NCBI GenBank assembly: GCA_963682175.1
Contig: OY821779.1
Span: 2,740,501 to 2,804,500 of the forward strand
Direction of reading: 5' to 3'
From: Triglochin maritima
Taxonomy: Eukaryota; Streptophyta; Magnoliopsida; Alismatales; Juncaginaceae
DNA: 64,000 nucleotides
In this document: positions 1 to 12,394 of the stretch, piece by piece
Position numbering within the stretch: the first letter of the stretch is position 1
Layout: each line of letters begins with the position of its first letter
The notes under the pieces: model-generated
What the model was told of the DNA's origin: nothing
The model's database searches: none
The model's input: only the letters and a program-made list of their open reading frames with translations
Translations under genes and position numbers: made by a program

Positions 1-59
1 AAATTTTTTTGTGTGGTTAAAATTTTTATCACGATGATTTATGAAGATATAAACATAAC

Positions 60-345
60 ATAATTAGTATACGATTTGACACGAACACGACACAATTACA
101 CAGTATTTTAGTTTTTTACACGAAACTAACACGAATAACATCTTTTGTTAGGTAATCAACTATTTTTACCTGATAATGGTCAATTAATATGTTAATTATA
201 TAGAAAAATATTAATATAATATGTCACTTACCTATTTTCAATCTAAATATGATGGAGTTTCTTCAAATTGTGCTTAACACGAAATCCTGACACGATTACG
301 AAACTGTCTGACACGAAAGTACACGGACACGACACGATTTACACG
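60..345. repeat. ACACGA-rich repeat patch
   Basis: The motif ACACGA and close variants recur many times between about 60-150 and 280-345. Such repeats are common inside plant hAT-type or LTR-type element ends, but no boundary or target-site duplication can be seen because the window starts close by. The class of element is not determined. Confidence 0.35.
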
Positions 346-1694
346 TCTAATAGTCCTTTGTTACTTGCCAAATATATTGTTACCGTTTGCCGTTTGAGAC
401 TCGCCAATTACAGAAGATACGAGATTTTCTTATCGAGGAATGAACTCAAAACTCCAATGTGGTGATTTCCTTACGAGGCTGCTAATTACTTGTTTCCTCA
501 ATAAATCCATAATAACGTGCTTAGAAGGAATAACCACGAAACCCTTGTCAGTACTCAGTAGTAATCTTGCCCATATAACGGTAAGGGAGCCAATCAAGTT
601 TATTATATTAATATATATGCTATAGTACATACGTTTTATGTGCTTGACATGCAGGGTCAGATGAAGGTTGGTTTCCCCCCTTCGGCCTTCACTTTGGCTA
701 TGGTATTAAGACACAATTAGAGATTTGCTTGACCAGGCTTAAAACTCACCAGTTTATCATTTGCTTTGGTTGATGTAAACTTGAATGTGCTGTTAAATTT
801 GATGTCCTCTTAACTTCCAAGACGAAATAGGTGGAGAGGGTTATGTCAGCACCAGCAATTAGTTGCTTTGTCTTAGCAATAAAATCCTTAACAAACAATA
901 TGATGTGAAAATTCAGGCTACCCACTATGGGGGCCTTTTAACCGTTCACGACCCCTGGTAGGGGGGCTAAGGGTCACGTGTCCTCAACCCATTGGTAGAA
1001 AAAAGTTGTTTTGATTTTTTTTAAACTATTTTTCTTATTTTTTTGTTTTATCTAGGAATGATGTAGAGGAAAGAGAAAGTGTTGAAAAATTGAGTTATGA
1101 TAGTGAAGAATTTTGTGTTGGATTAATAATTGTGCTGACGTGACAAAAAGAAAAAATTAGGTTGGGTTGGATTTGAGATGGGAAAGTGGGTGCACTTGTA
1201 CTCGTTATTGGAACATGTCACGATCGTTGGTGGTGGTCCGTGTAGCAGAAGAAATGAAAATCTCAATCAAGCTAGGCAGCTCCACAAACACCCAACAAAT
1301 ATCTAATAAACAACACAAACAATCAATCACAAAGAACAAGTGTACCACTGGAGTTTACATGGGAACTCCTGTGGGGAAAAATATGACAACGAGACAATCA
1401 AAGTTCACTATGGAGAATGATTCATGTATAAAGAGAATGAAACTAGAGAATATTAACTTAGAAAAGCAATTTGATGGTTGAATGGTGAAACTTGCAATAA
1501 CAACATTTACTAAAATTCTAAAACCCTAAACTTTGGTGGTAGTCAAACCTACATCTTCAAATGGTGGCTCATTTTCTCTCCAGAATGCTTTTTAGGGGGT
1601 TAGTGGCGTGGAAAGTGTCGGAAAATAATTTTCGGAGTCAAACGGAAAGCAGAAGCAAACATAATCCAATGGAAACCAATTTCCCTTTGACCGA

Positions 1695-1794
1695 ATTCTG
1701 TTGTTTGTGTCTGTTTCTGGAATCCGACAGAAAACAGATTCTGTTGTTTGTATCTGTCTCTGGAATCCGACAGAAAATAGATTATGTTGTTTGT
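1695..1794. repeat. 43-bp tandem repeat, about 2.3 copies
   Basis: Two consecutive 43-base units (1695-1737 and 1738-1780) share the core TCTGGAATCCGACAGAAAA and are followed by a partial third unit. Unit 2 differs from unit 1 at a few bases. No coding role is apparent. Confidence 0.75.
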
Positions 1795-2247
1795 AATTAT
1801 TATTAGAAACTATAAAAGAAATTTGTTAATTGCAGTTCAATTTATAAATGAAAATTTGTTACTTTAATGTCAAAATATTACTATCCAAAACACATTTTAT
1901 TTATAAATGAAAATTTATTGCTTCAAAAACAATAATATTACAATCCTAACCACATAATATCAAAATGCATATAAGTTTTTAACAACTATGTTTAGTTTTT
2001 GACAAACTACACCAATTCCATTGCTCTTTTCACAAGTCTATCAAGTTTTTAACAAACTACACAATTTTTTAATCACTCCAACATAAGCCAATGGGAAATG
2101 TAAAGCTCACTTATACCATTGAAAGAGAGAATACAAGAGTACCAAAATTTAGTTGATAAACAAAGGAGAAGTTCAAAAGATAAGCTTCAAACAAATCCAA
2201 AAAAACAAAACATGACCGGTCTACATAAAGTTGTGCTTCAGGTTTCT

Positions 2248-2391
2248 CTAGTACTTAATCGGCTCTAGTACATCAAGTTGTGCTCCAAGTTTCTCTTCCG
2301 CAGCCTTAGTCACCTTAACACGAAGCTTCACGACCTGCTTCTTCCTTTCATATGAAATAAGAGCTCTCTGCTTTCTCTTCTCCTCAAGCAT
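2248..2391 (-). pseudogene. Orphan last exon of ribosomal protein L13a (uL13)
   Basis: The minus strand encodes 47 residues ending with a stop codon at 2250-2248. They match the C-terminal tail of plant cytosolic ribosomal protein L13a: basic, with the segments SYERKKQ and [11 protein letters not shown] and the terminal PIKY. An AG acceptor lies directly before it at 2393-2392, so it reads as a genuine terminal exon. I looked upstream on the minus strand (2400-3860) and did not find the conserved L13a core, so the rest of the gene is missing. It could be a gene fragment carried by a transposon, or the relic of a deleted gene copy. Confidence 0.65.
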
Positions 2392-4440
2392 CTAGTGAGC
2401 AGTACAGTAAAAATAAATGATGCTCAGTTAGAAAAGAAGCAACAGAAAATGAGGCAAATCTTGAGATCAGTATGTATGCAAAATGAGAACCGGCCAAACA
2501 TCCTAATTACCTCAAACTCACCCTTACATTAAAATACAAGCAACATGACAGAATCAAAACTACATACGATGAAAGATTGTTTTCTAGTAAAGCTTGGACT
2601 TATGATTACCAAAGTATAATCCAAACTCATGGCATAAAAAAGCACCAAAACCAAACAGGAGACTACAATGAAGCATTAATTAATATCACTACAAAACTTC
2701 TTGAACTAATATAGTAATATTGTTACCAACACTGTAACATCGATATTAAACAAGCATTGCCAAACAACACACATTTGCAAATAAATAATTAAGTAGATTC
2801 TAACAATATTCTGATTTCCTCACAAAGCAAGTGAGATCCAGTTCTTAAATAAGAGGTCTAGTTCTGATCCAATAATCTGTTTACGCACACTAAACACTAA
2901 GTTGAAACCCCACACTTGTATCATAGAACACCCTTATATCATTTTTGTTTGTGGATCAGTCATTCCAATGATGAACATGTTTTAACACCAACAGCCTAAC
3001 CAAGCTACGCATATTCAATAACATCCTAGACCATTTTGAGAAAATAAACATTTCTTTGCTGCACAACCAAGTTGCTTCCAGACTGTTGGTACTGCATTTC
3101 ATAAGGAACCACCAGAAATCACAAACCACAAGCATTTGTATTTCATAGTATCAAACCAGAGAAGAAGTGAAACATGAATCACAAATTATGCAACTGTCCA
3201 TTAATACAAACTTACTTTGTCAATACTTTCGTTTCAAGGGTCACTATTTATTTTTCTCTGACTTTACCAAAGAGTATAATCAGTTCATAAATCATGAAAA
3301 AGAGAAGAATATTCTTCAATTATTCAACAAAAAAAACACCAACTCAGACATAAATTTAACAAAATCAGACAAATCAAACATAAAACCAACAAAATCAGAC
3401 ATAAATCAAACAAAACTAGACATACATCCAACAAAAAAGATGACACAAACCCTAATCCCGTCAAAAGTTACCAAAATCAGATGTGAATCCAACGAAAATG
3501 AAAGTGAACCTTCAACCCCATCGGAGAAGAAACCCCTACCAGAGATTAGGGTCGTCGTCGAAGAAGATGTGATCGTCGGAGGTGTCGCCGTGGAGCAACA
3601 TACCCTAAACGTTGTCGGAGATGTCGCCAGGCCGGAGGGGGAGGATGCCTTTTGTTCATGGACTGGAGAGTAGAATCGCGAGGGTGGAGGGGGTGGATTC
3701 CATTGGTTTCGGAGGTGGAGAGGTGAGAAAAGGGAGGTGATATTTTATTTTATACCTCAGAAACCAAGGGAAAGTCATCCCATTTCCGTTGAGTGCACAA
3801 ACAATGGAAAATAAAACAGTCAACGGTAAATAGTTTCCTTTCCCCCCAATTCCCATGGCACAACCCCCCCCCCCCCCCCCTTGGGTTCTAAATATAATAA
3901 GAGTATTTTGTAAGAGAGATTCAAGAGAAGCTTCTCTATGGAAAAAAAATTCTCAAAGTGCCCTTGAACTAAATATGCTCAGACTCAATAAAGCCGACTA
4001 GTATATCACCAATCGATCGATATTCTGAGTTCTTGAAGGTTGGAAGAACTCTAATCTCCAAATGTTCGATCAGTATAAGCCACCAATCGTACGTTTCAAA
4101 ATCAGTGAAATTAGTAACTTTTGCATTGGCGATCAACTGATGACCAAACGGTCGACCGTTCCTGTAGCTTTTGTCCGACTCTATGCTGCCATCAAAGGTC
4201 GTCGATTGACCATTCCAGATATGTTTTCGAGGCATCTTTTCTAACATAACACATGGAAATTGAGAACTCGCTAATGATGTGAAGATTGCCAATGTTGTTT
4301 GCATATCTCTTTTTGCTAGGTAAGTCGGATTTTCTCGTGTATATTATTCACAATTGAAGGGTTACAAAATGAACGATAACAGAAAAAATACCATACTACA
4401 ATCCCTCAAAAGTAACAAGTATGTCTATATTACTATGCAC
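2392..4440. other. No gene recognised; simple repeats and a poly-C run
   Basis: A plus-strand open frame at 3167-3673 is built largely from a 21-base imperfect repeat (about 3347-3430, core ACAAAATCAGACATAAA) and has no recognisable domain. A minus-strand frame of 111 codons at 3969-4304 also has no motif I recognise. A 17-base C run sits at 3864-3880. Nothing else could be supported. Confidence 0.45.
3864..3880. repeat. Poly-C homopolymer run (17 C)
   Basis: An uninterrupted C tract follows CCATGGCACAA. It is a low-complexity tract, relevant mainly because assembly length is often unreliable in such runs. Confidence 0.9.
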
Positions 4441-4539
4441 ATAACTTGCAAAACTTCCACCCCTCTAAAATCCTACAACATAATAAGTACTTAGGGCACA
4501 CACCATTAGTGAAAACCAACACTCAAATGAGAATTCAGT

Positions 4540-4925
4540 TTTGCATAACAATTCATCCCAGCTCATTCCGCCCCCTCCACATTGCATCTAGCATCGTGCT
4601 GAATGCCAATTTGGGAGCAAACGAGCAAGTTTGTTTTTGCAGCGGCCTTGAAGAAGACGCTCCATATCTTCCCACCGGGCCTCAAGATTCGGAGCCACGG
4701 CAAAGGAAGCTAGAACAGCGGTCCAGACCTCTTGAGCAAGCAAACAATGAGGGAATACATGAAAAATGGATTTCTCTCACACACAAGGCACACATGCTCG
4801 CCAAATCCATCCCACGCTCACAAATCTTCTACGTGATGAAAGAGACGCGCTTGATCGAACCTCTGAACCAAACAATCCTGCCTTTCCAAAACGGAGCCAT
4901 AATCTCTTGGGCGTTCTGCTGCATT
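4540..4925 (-). pseudogene. Decayed LINE fragment (zf-RVT-like region)
   Basis: Read on the minus strand, broken frames show a cysteine/histidine arrangement resembling the zinc-binding region that follows reverse transcriptase in plant LINEs. There is a CALC motif, then HVFPHCLLAQEVW, then a Trp-rich tail with MWRGRN. The pieces lie in different frames separated by stops, so this is a relic. No upstream endonuclease or reverse transcriptase was found. The call rests on motif shape only. Confidence 0.45.
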
Positions 4926-4949
4926 GTCTCCATATCTTGTTTAACTTAA

Positions 4950-6457
4950 ATCAAAACACATGGTCCAAAAATAAGATTTCATCTTAATACTATGAGAATT
5001 CATTTGAAACGACATTATGAGTCTCGTCTCGAAGTGACAGTTTTCATTATCAAGTTTACATATATACAAATAAGTAAATAAAATTCACGTCTCCACATGT
5101 TGCAACATTATGGTTATCTGCAAGGTGGCATCTATATATATAATTTTGCAAGTATTCTTGAACGGATCATATTTTGAAAATTTCCCATAAAATATTGGTA
5201 AAAGAAAATTACATTCCATTTGTTTTTCGGATGTGGCAATGTTTTTTTGGGGGGAAAACTCGGATATGGCAATGTTGTTTTCCACTTATTTTTTAATGGT
5301 AGTTTTCCATTTATTTTTCAAGTTTGTAGATATGTTCTCCACTTGTTTTCTGAAGTACTTGTAACAGTGTTTGGTCAAGTTTAAGCACTGACTGTTTTTG
5401 TTTTTTTGAAAATGTTTTAAGCACTGACTGTTGCATGCGTAGGATAAATACATAGTATTGGTACGGTTTTGCAACTCACACTGTAAACTGTGGCACACAT
5501 ACATACAACTGACACAAAAAATAACAACTGTTACTGTTCTTTCTCTAACTTGTTATGATGTGTTTCTTGCTTTCGTTCTATAGTAAATGCAAACTAATTA
5601 AAAGGGTCATCACTTCTTACCTTGTGGCCCTACTCAACAGGCCTCCCATCCTAATTTCCCCTATCTTGAGTTTCTCATTTTAGGTTAGGGTTTCTATTCC
5701 CGCCACAGTAGGCATGTATTGCACACCTATTTTGAGCTGAGTTTGGTTTGACTCTTGACCTCTTATCTTTTGAAAGATTAAACTTAAAGACATGGTTTTG
5801 GGGAAACTTAAATAACACAATCATGTTTTAGATAAATTTGGAGGGCCTTTTTTTGACACTTGAATTGCACAAATCTAAAAGAGTAATTCTAAAAAGCTGA
5901 AATAACCAACCCTAATTGCCTAACATAATCACATCAATAAATTTAAATAAAAGAACCCCCAAAATGCTCGAATTAGAAGAGGTCCGACCAAAATAGCCTT
6001 TCCAAACAAAATCTGATTCGAATTAGAAGAAGCTGTATCACTATGCATTTAGAGGATATATTGATTAGTATACAACTAAGATCGAACAATTAAAAAACTA
6101 GAGATTCAAGAGAAAACACATCCACATATTAACAATTATTTTTCTCCAGTAATGTTGACCATATATAGATATCATAAGAGAATCTAATTTTTTGACTAGT
6201 TATGCTTGCATACTTTGATAAAGGGAGTAGTTGGTCATCTGCTTTTTTGATCCGTTGATGATATTGCTTTTAGAAGGCTTACATGCTAAACAATTCCATA
6301 CAGCAAAGGTAGAAGAACAAATAACAAAAATGCTGATCGTTTAATGCACTTTCAAGTTGTTTGCGAAATTGATTTTTAAGATTATAAGATGTCAGCTAAG
6401 CTGACCTCATTTTATGTCGTTAGAGTAAAAAATAACTATTTTGAGGATTTCCAAATA
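4950..6457. other. Intergenic, no gene recognised
   Basis: AT-rich sequence with only short unsupported open frames. No RNA gene, coding domain or clear repeat structure was seen. Confidence 0.5.
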
Positions 6458-6563
6458 CAATTGTATTAAAATGTCTCATCAATTTATATCCATTTTCTAT
6501 TTAATATGAAAATATACCTTTATTGCATTTTAATCTCGAGACAAGTGGTCCAACCGACGGTTT
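6458..6563. repeat. Flank repeat F, copy 1 (106 bp)
   Basis: This 106-base stretch immediately left of LTR A recurs almost unchanged at 11794-11899, directly left of LTR C. It is not part of the LTR, so host flank and LTR were duplicated together. Its last five bases, GGTTT, are the likely target-site duplication of the retrotransposon. Confidence 0.85.
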
Positions 6564-7058
6564 TGCGGAAAACCTACCACTCCAGGATCTTGAGAAAAGA
6601 GGTCTCTAGACTCTTTCGGTGGAATGAAGAAGCAGAAGAGGAAAAGGTTTAGGGTTTAGAGGAGTTGCGGCGGAGAGGAAGAGGAAGATATTTTTATTGT
6701 TAGAGTTTTGTTTGATTACATGGTATATATACTCACTTAGTTGGGTAAACCCGTATCCGGATTCGATTACACATGGATTCTCTGCTACAGATCCGATTAC
6801 ACTCGACAACACCTTAAACATGAACTACCAACACCTACTCACGAGCCATTTGGTGAGCCAAGTGAGCCAGCCTCAGAATTCATGGACCTAATCACGTGCT
6901 AACTGCAATGGGCATAGGTTCACATGCACCTGCACCCTATTTGGTGGGCACAAGCTTCAGAATGCCTTCATTGTGTGGATTATCATGGTGGTCCGATATT
7001 ATCATGGGCATCATCCTGGTCATTGGTCTTAGTCATGTGGGTGTACTACTGCTCAACA
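6564..7058 (-). repeat. LTR A (3' LTR, 495 bp)
   Basis: The LTR begins and ends with the canonical TG and CA. On the minus strand it starts TGTTGAGCAG just after a purine-rich tract ending GACAGGGGG at 7066-7059, the likely polypurine tract. It is the same length as LTR C and differs from it by eye at roughly nine positions. It is clearly less similar to LTR B. Confidence 0.9.
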
Positions 7059-7408
7059 CCCCCTGTCAAGCTCAGCCTGGGATGAAGGCTTAGCTCGGTA
7101 GAAGCTCGCCGAAAGTTAGCTTTGCCAAGGGCTTTAGTGAACATATCAGCAAATTGCCCACTTGAGGGAACGAATTTGGTTGCGTGAGCAGACCCAGAGC
7201 CACCTTTTCACGAACAAAGTGGTAGTCCAGCTCCACGTGCTTTGTTCTAGCATGAAATACAGGATTAATAGACAGATGCAGTGCACTAATATTATCACAA
7301 AAGAGAGTGGGAGGTTGAGTTAAGAAGATTCCTAGATCTCGGAGAATGAATGTGTCTCATGTGAGTTCCACAATAGTGACAACCATGGCTCTATATTCAG
7401 CTTCTGTG

Positions 7409-9677
7409 CTAGAGCGGGCGACCATTGGTTGTTTCTTGGATTTCCAAGATAAAATTTGAACCAAGGAAGACACAAAAGCCACTAGTTGATTGTCGAGTTA
7501 CTTCACAACCCGCCCAATCACTATCAAAGTAGGCACATAGATCTAAAGTGGATGATTTATAAATCTTCATTCCATGACTAAGCGTACAATTTATAAAGCG
7601 TAAGATGCACTTTGCAAGTTTAAAGTGAAAATTAGTAGGAGCATGCATGTGCTGACATAAGAAATTTACAGAGAAAGACAAATCTGGACGGATGATGCAT
7701 AAATACTGTAAATAACCAACAAGTTGTCGAAATAATGTAGAATCAGGAAAAGGAGTGGTATCCGTGTCCTTTGCAAGCTTAGTGGGCATTGGGGTAGCAA
7801 TATACTTAGCATGCAACATGTCATGTTTTTGTAAGACAGTAGAAACATAGTGTTTTTGAGATAAAAACAACCCCTCAGAAGTGCGTACAACTTCTATACC
7901 AAGAAAATGATGCAAGAAACCTAAATCTTTCATGTGAAATTCAATTGCAAGATCAGAAATGAGGTTTCCGTGGCTAGTTTGTTTGCACTAGTAATAATGA
8001 TATCATCTACATAAACCAATAAAAAAAGGGCCAAAATCATGAGAGATAAATAGATAGCTATCCGATTTACTGCAAAAAAAACCTTTGGTGAAAATAAAAG
8101 AGGCAAATCTATCAAACCAAGCTCTAGGAGATTGTTTAAGACCATATAAAGCCCGTTTTAATCTGCAAAGGTGCCTAAGATGGTCATAATTGACAAAACC
8201 TGGGGCCTAACTCATGTCGACTTCCTCTTGAATGAAACCATGAAGAAAAACATTTTTGACATCTAATTGTCTTATTTCTCAGTTATGCATGGTGGCTATA
8301 CTAAGGACAATACAAATAGTAGCAAATTCAACAACAGGAGCAAAGGTTTCAGTAAAGTCTATACCGTCTACCTGTTTGTAGCCTTTGGATACCAACCTTG
8401 CCTTTAACTTGTCAAGAGTGCCATCAGATTTAAGTTTGACCATAAATACCCATTTACATCCAATAGCATGAGTGTCTTTCCTTCGAGGAACTAATTCCCA
8501 AGTATCATTTTTATACAAAGACTCCATTTTCATCTACCATAGCTTTATGCCAACCAGGATGTTGAAGAGCTTCTTCAATGGATTTGTGTTCCCGGAGCAA
8601 AGCAATAGTATTGTGAAACAATGCATACTTGGGATTTGGTTTAACAATACATGTTTTGGATCTGGTGAGCATGCGATGCTGGATTGTATTTTGGATAGAT
8701 GGTACTGGGGATAGGTCAGTTGGTGGTGCAATTTGAGCAATTTGCTAGTCCACAGTTAAGCCCTCAGATAGAGAATCATCATCATAGGTAGTGGTCTCCC
8801 CATGAGATGAGGAAGCTCTTGGGGAGATATTTGAGGTAGACTCCTCAAAACTTTCATCATTGGAATCCATCTCAAGCTGGATATCCAGTGTGTCGTGCTC
8901 TTGGGGAGGGTCCTCCGGAGGTTGTTCTAGTTGAGGATGATAATGTCATGGACTAGGATTAGTGACAACATATGGTAGAGATGTAGATGCCATGGGGACC
9001 ACCAACTCCATCGAAGAGGAGGGTTGAACATGCTCATCACCAATAATTTTGGTGGATTTTCAGAGTTTTCACAAAGCCAGTCATTAAAGGTACTTATATA
9101 GCAGTCATTATCAGTGGGAAGAAAGATGCTTGGAGGATTTTTATAAGGCATGCAAAATTCATCAAAGATAACATGTCTACTCATATAAATTTTGTTTCTA
9201 TAAGGATTTAAACAAATATAACATTTATGACAAATACTATACTCTAGAAAAACACATGGGGCAGATCTTTCAGAGAGCTTATCAGAAGCATAATCACTTA
9301 AGCAAGGAAAACAACGACAACCAAACACATTTAAACAGTTGTAATCAGGTAATTTCCCAAGAAGAATCTTATAAGGAATCCCCCCTTCAAAGTCAGGAAT
9401 CATATTTAACAAAAAAACTAAAGTATGGAAGGCTTACACCCAATAACACTTGGGGACACCACTATTGATTAGTAAAGTGAAGACCCATATCTACAATGAG
9501 CCTATGTCTGACGCTTAGCAACTCCATTTTGCTCTGGAGTGTGAGGATAGGACATTTGTAGCATAATACCATTAGATTGTAAATGATCTTGAAACATTTT
9601 AGAAGAAAAATCGCCATATCCATCACATTGAAAAACCTTAATTTTCTCACTGTACTGTCTTTCAACAAATATTTCAA
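7409..9677 (-). pseudogene. copia pol relic: integrase, reverse transcriptase, RNase H
   Basis: On the minus strand, several frames follow one another. Integrase pieces at 9677-8927 include the segment NVFGCRCFPCL and the CVFLEYS region typical of copia integrase. Reverse transcriptase starts at 8533 (NDTWELV, then FAPV), continues with the active-site motif YVDD near 8050-8000, and goes on to FLGIEV. RNase H at about 7560-7409 carries the DWAGC and TSGFCVFLG motifs. Copia pol is normally one polyprotein of well over 1000 residues. Here it is split into at least five frames by stops and frameshifts, so it cannot be active. Confidence 0.88.
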
Positions 9678-9949
9678 AAATGAGAAAACATTGGAAAAAA
9701 ACCAGATTTCAACTTTAATGGAAAAATCTAGGTAAACCTACTAAAATCATCAACAAAACAACACAGAACTTGAAGTGGTTTTTACAAATCACAATGTATT
9801 TTATGAAAATGTTAAGTGGTCTTATTCAAAGAATTTGAGAATGGAAACCTGCCAGCTTTCCCTAGATGGCAGCTACTACATATGGAAGAATATGATGAAG
9901 GGTGGGAGGTTACAGAGATGCACCCCTGAGATTGAGTTGTTGAAGTACT

Positions 9950-11265
9950 TTATGGTTGGGGTCCCAATCTACAATGCCACATATCCACGTCTATTGTTCT
10001 TTTGCTGTTAGAAAAGAATGTTTTATGCACATTACTATGGATAGAATTTAGTTCTTTGAGTCTTCCAGTGGTGATTATAGTGCCAGAACCCCTATGCTTC
10101 ACATAAAACTCCTTGTCTGAGAACTCAATGTTATATGGGAAAGAATTTATGAATTTCTTAACAGATAACAAATTAATTTTCATTTTTGGAGCAAGAAGAA
10201 CATCTTTAAGCACAAAGGATCCAATTTTATGGGTGATTTTAGCATTTCCAGTGTGATTTATAGGAACTAATGAGCCATCTCCTATCATAATTTTATATGT
10301 GCCATGATATGGAGTAAGAGAGGTCAACAAACCTGGATTACCTGAGATGTGAGAGGAGGCACTGGAATCTAAGAACCAATATGTGTCAGCCTCGTTTACG
10401 TTCATCGCAACAAACGTTTGAGGCAGATCCTTAGAGACATAGGCTTGGTTGAACTTGTGCCAGCATTTGAGTGCATCATGGCCAAGTTTCAAGCATATCT
10501 GGCAGTGAACGAGAGAACGATGTTGATTCGGATTGGCTCCATCAGATGTTCCAGTTCCCTTGCCTTCTACATCCAAGAACTATGTTTGAGAGACAGGAGG
10601 TGGTTGCCCTTGGGGTGCAGGAGAGAACCCACACCCTTTGGATTTAAAGCCACCGTCCCTTTTCTCCTGAGATTGGTTCTTGTTTTTTTTTTGGAATTCT
10701 TTTGCCCAAAGAAGGCCATCTGCATGCTTCCATCAGTGTTATGTATTGCATAACATTTTGTAGCTCTAAAGCATGGGCACTACTTCTGTGTAAGAGGGAA
10801 GAGGATGCTTCAGATACACAATAGTGAATGGATTGTATTCCATCCCCAGACCATTAAGCATCCAGAAGACCTTGTTCTGATAACGAACGAGTCTTCCTAT
10901 TGCTGCAAGTTCGTCACACAAGGTTTTGAACATTGTTAGATAATCTTGTAGGTCTTTGAACTGTTTCTTACGAAGCATCTGGAGCTGTTGGAGGAGAAAA
11001 ACTCTCGTTCCTCAGAGTTCTGGGTAAAAGAGAATCGAAGTGCATCCCACACCTCTCAAAAGGTTTCCAGACGAACAACGACGCTTAGGAACTCTTCGCT
11101 GAGGGTGGATATGACCCACGCCTTTAAAAGGCAGTAGTTGGGATTGGAGATCAGTTCAGGCTCAAATCCTTCCTTGCTCACCTCAACAATGGCCTTAGGT
11201 GCAGGGAACCCGCCGTCGACAAAGCTGATCATTCCTTGGGACTCCATGAGCCCACTGACTTGCAT
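9950..11265 (-). pseudogene. copia gag and protease relic
   Basis: Minus-strand pieces cover gag (11265-11056 and 10978-10766, with the KTLCDELAAIGR-type helix), a CCHC zinc knuckle with C-x2-C-x4-H-x4-C spacing near 10500, and an aspartic protease segment. The protease motif reads DSSA where active enzymes have DSGA, so one catalytic-loop residue is altered. The frame continues to the GAG-pre-integrase motif WHCRLG near 9965. Frameshifts separate the gag pieces. This is a dead copy upstream of the pol relic. Confidence 0.85.
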
Positions 11266-11410
11266 CTACCAGAGTAGGTAGTTCGACGAGGAGAGTTTTA
11301 CCAAGATGAAGTTTGAGACGTTGAGGCCATTGGGGTAAGGGTGGATCTCTTTGCCAGCGAAGCCGATCAAATTAGTCATGGTGGATCTAAACGAGGTCTC
11401 TCCACGAACA

Positions 11411-11423
11411 GGCTCTGATACCA
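11411..11423 (-). other. Primer binding site (tRNA-iMet type)
   Basis: The minus strand reads TGGTATCAGAGCC, the standard complement of the 3' end of plant initiator tRNA-Met used by copia elements. It directly follows the end of LTR B, which fixes the orientation of the element. Confidence 0.92.
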
Positions 11424-11793
11424 TACACAAAACCTACCACTCCAAGATCTCGAGACAAGAAGTCTCTAGACTCTTTCGGTGGAATGAAGAAGCAGAAGAG
11501 GAAGAGGTTTAGGGTTGAGAGGAGTTGCAGCGGAGAGGAAGATGGAAATATTTTTATTGTTAGGGTTTTGTTTGATTACATGGTATATATACCCACTTAG
11601 TTGGGTAAACCCGTATCAAGATTTGATTACACATGGATTCTCTGCTACAGATCCGATTACACTCAACAACACCTTAAACATGAACTACCAACACCTACTC
11701 ACAAGCCATCTGGTGAGCCAAGTGGCCTACCTCAGAATTCATGGACCTAATCACGAGCTAACTGCAATGGGCAAAGGTTCACATGCACCAGCA
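11424..11793 (-). repeat. LTR B (5' LTR, truncated, about 370 bp)
   Basis: It aligns with the part of LTR A adjoining the primer site side and stops abruptly after TGCACCAGCAC, where flank copy F' begins. It is visibly more diverged from A and C than they are from each other: four differences in one 28-base stretch near its start. About 125 bases of the LTR are missing. Confidence 0.85.
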
Positions 11794-11899
11794 CAATTGT
11801 ATTAAAATGTCTCATCAATTTATATGCATTTTCTATTTAATATGAAAATATACCTTTATTGCATTTTAATCTCGAGACAAGTGGTCCAACCGACGGTTT
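11794..11899. repeat. Flank repeat F, copy 2 (106 bp)
   Basis: A near-identical copy of 6458-6563, again ending GGTTT directly before an LTR. Its presence between LTR B and LTR C shows that part of the host flank was duplicated together with an LTR. Confidence 0.85.
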
Positions 11900-12394
11900 T
11901 GCGGAAAACCTACCACTCCAGGATCTTGAGAAAAGAGGTCTCTAGACTCTTTCGGTGGAATGAAGAAGCAGAAGAGGAAAAGGTTTAGGGTTTAGAGGAG
12001 TTGCGGCGGAGAGGAAGAGGAAGATATTTTTATTGTTAGAGTTTTGTTTGATTACATGGTATATATACCCACTTAGTTGGGTAAACCCGTATCCGGATTC
12101 GATTACACATGGATTCTCTGCTACAGATCCGATTACACTCGACAACACCTTAAACATGAACTACCAACACCTACTCACGAGCCATTTGGTGAGCCAAGTG
12201 AGTCAGCCTCAGAATTCATGGACCTAATCACGTGCTAACTGCAATGGGCATAGGTTCACATGCACCTGCACCCTATTTGGTGGGCACAAGCTTCACCACG
12301 CCTTCACTGTGTGGATTATCATGGTGGTCTGATATTATCATGGGCATCATCCTGGTCATTGGTCTTAGTCATGTGGGTGTACTGCTACTCAACA
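11900..12394 (-). repeat. LTR C (complete, 495 bp)
   Basis: Same length and ends as LTR A, with about nine differences by eye. Immediately to the right lies GGTTC, similar to the GGTTT left of LTR A. It is not followed by internal element sequence. Confidence 0.88.

Larger units (their letters stand above)
1..2247. other. Unassigned AT-rich sequence
   Basis: No coding region could be supported here. The open frames are short, begin at non-ATG codons or lack recognisable motifs. The stretch holds an ACACGA-rich patch at about 60-345 and a 43-bp tandem repeat at 1695-1794, both listed separately. The rest looks like ordinary intergenic sequence or old transposon debris. Confidence 0.5.
6564..12394 (-). 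mobile_element. Decayed Ty1/copia LTR retrotransposon with three LTR copies
   Basis: The element reads on the minus strand. Its parts are 3' LTR A (6564-7058), a purine tract directly next to it, a pol and gag relic, a tRNA-Met-type primer site (11411-11423), truncated 5' LTR B (11424-11793), flank copy F' (11794-11899) and complete LTR C (11900-12394). GGTTT lies left of LTR A and GGTTC right of LTR C, a possible decayed 5-base target duplication. Domain order (gag zinc knuckle, protease, integrase, reverse transcriptase, RNase H) is that of Ty1/copia. Frameshifts and stops in all parts make it non-functional. Confidence 0.9.

Noticed and set aside
640..720. Exon-like stretch after GCAG with a PPR-like peptide
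   Set aside because: Only about 20 codons before a stop and no neighbouring PPR repeats.
3167..3673. Plus-strand frame of 168 codons
   Set aside because: Its middle is a 21-base repeat and no domain is visible. The start and flanks lack gene signals.
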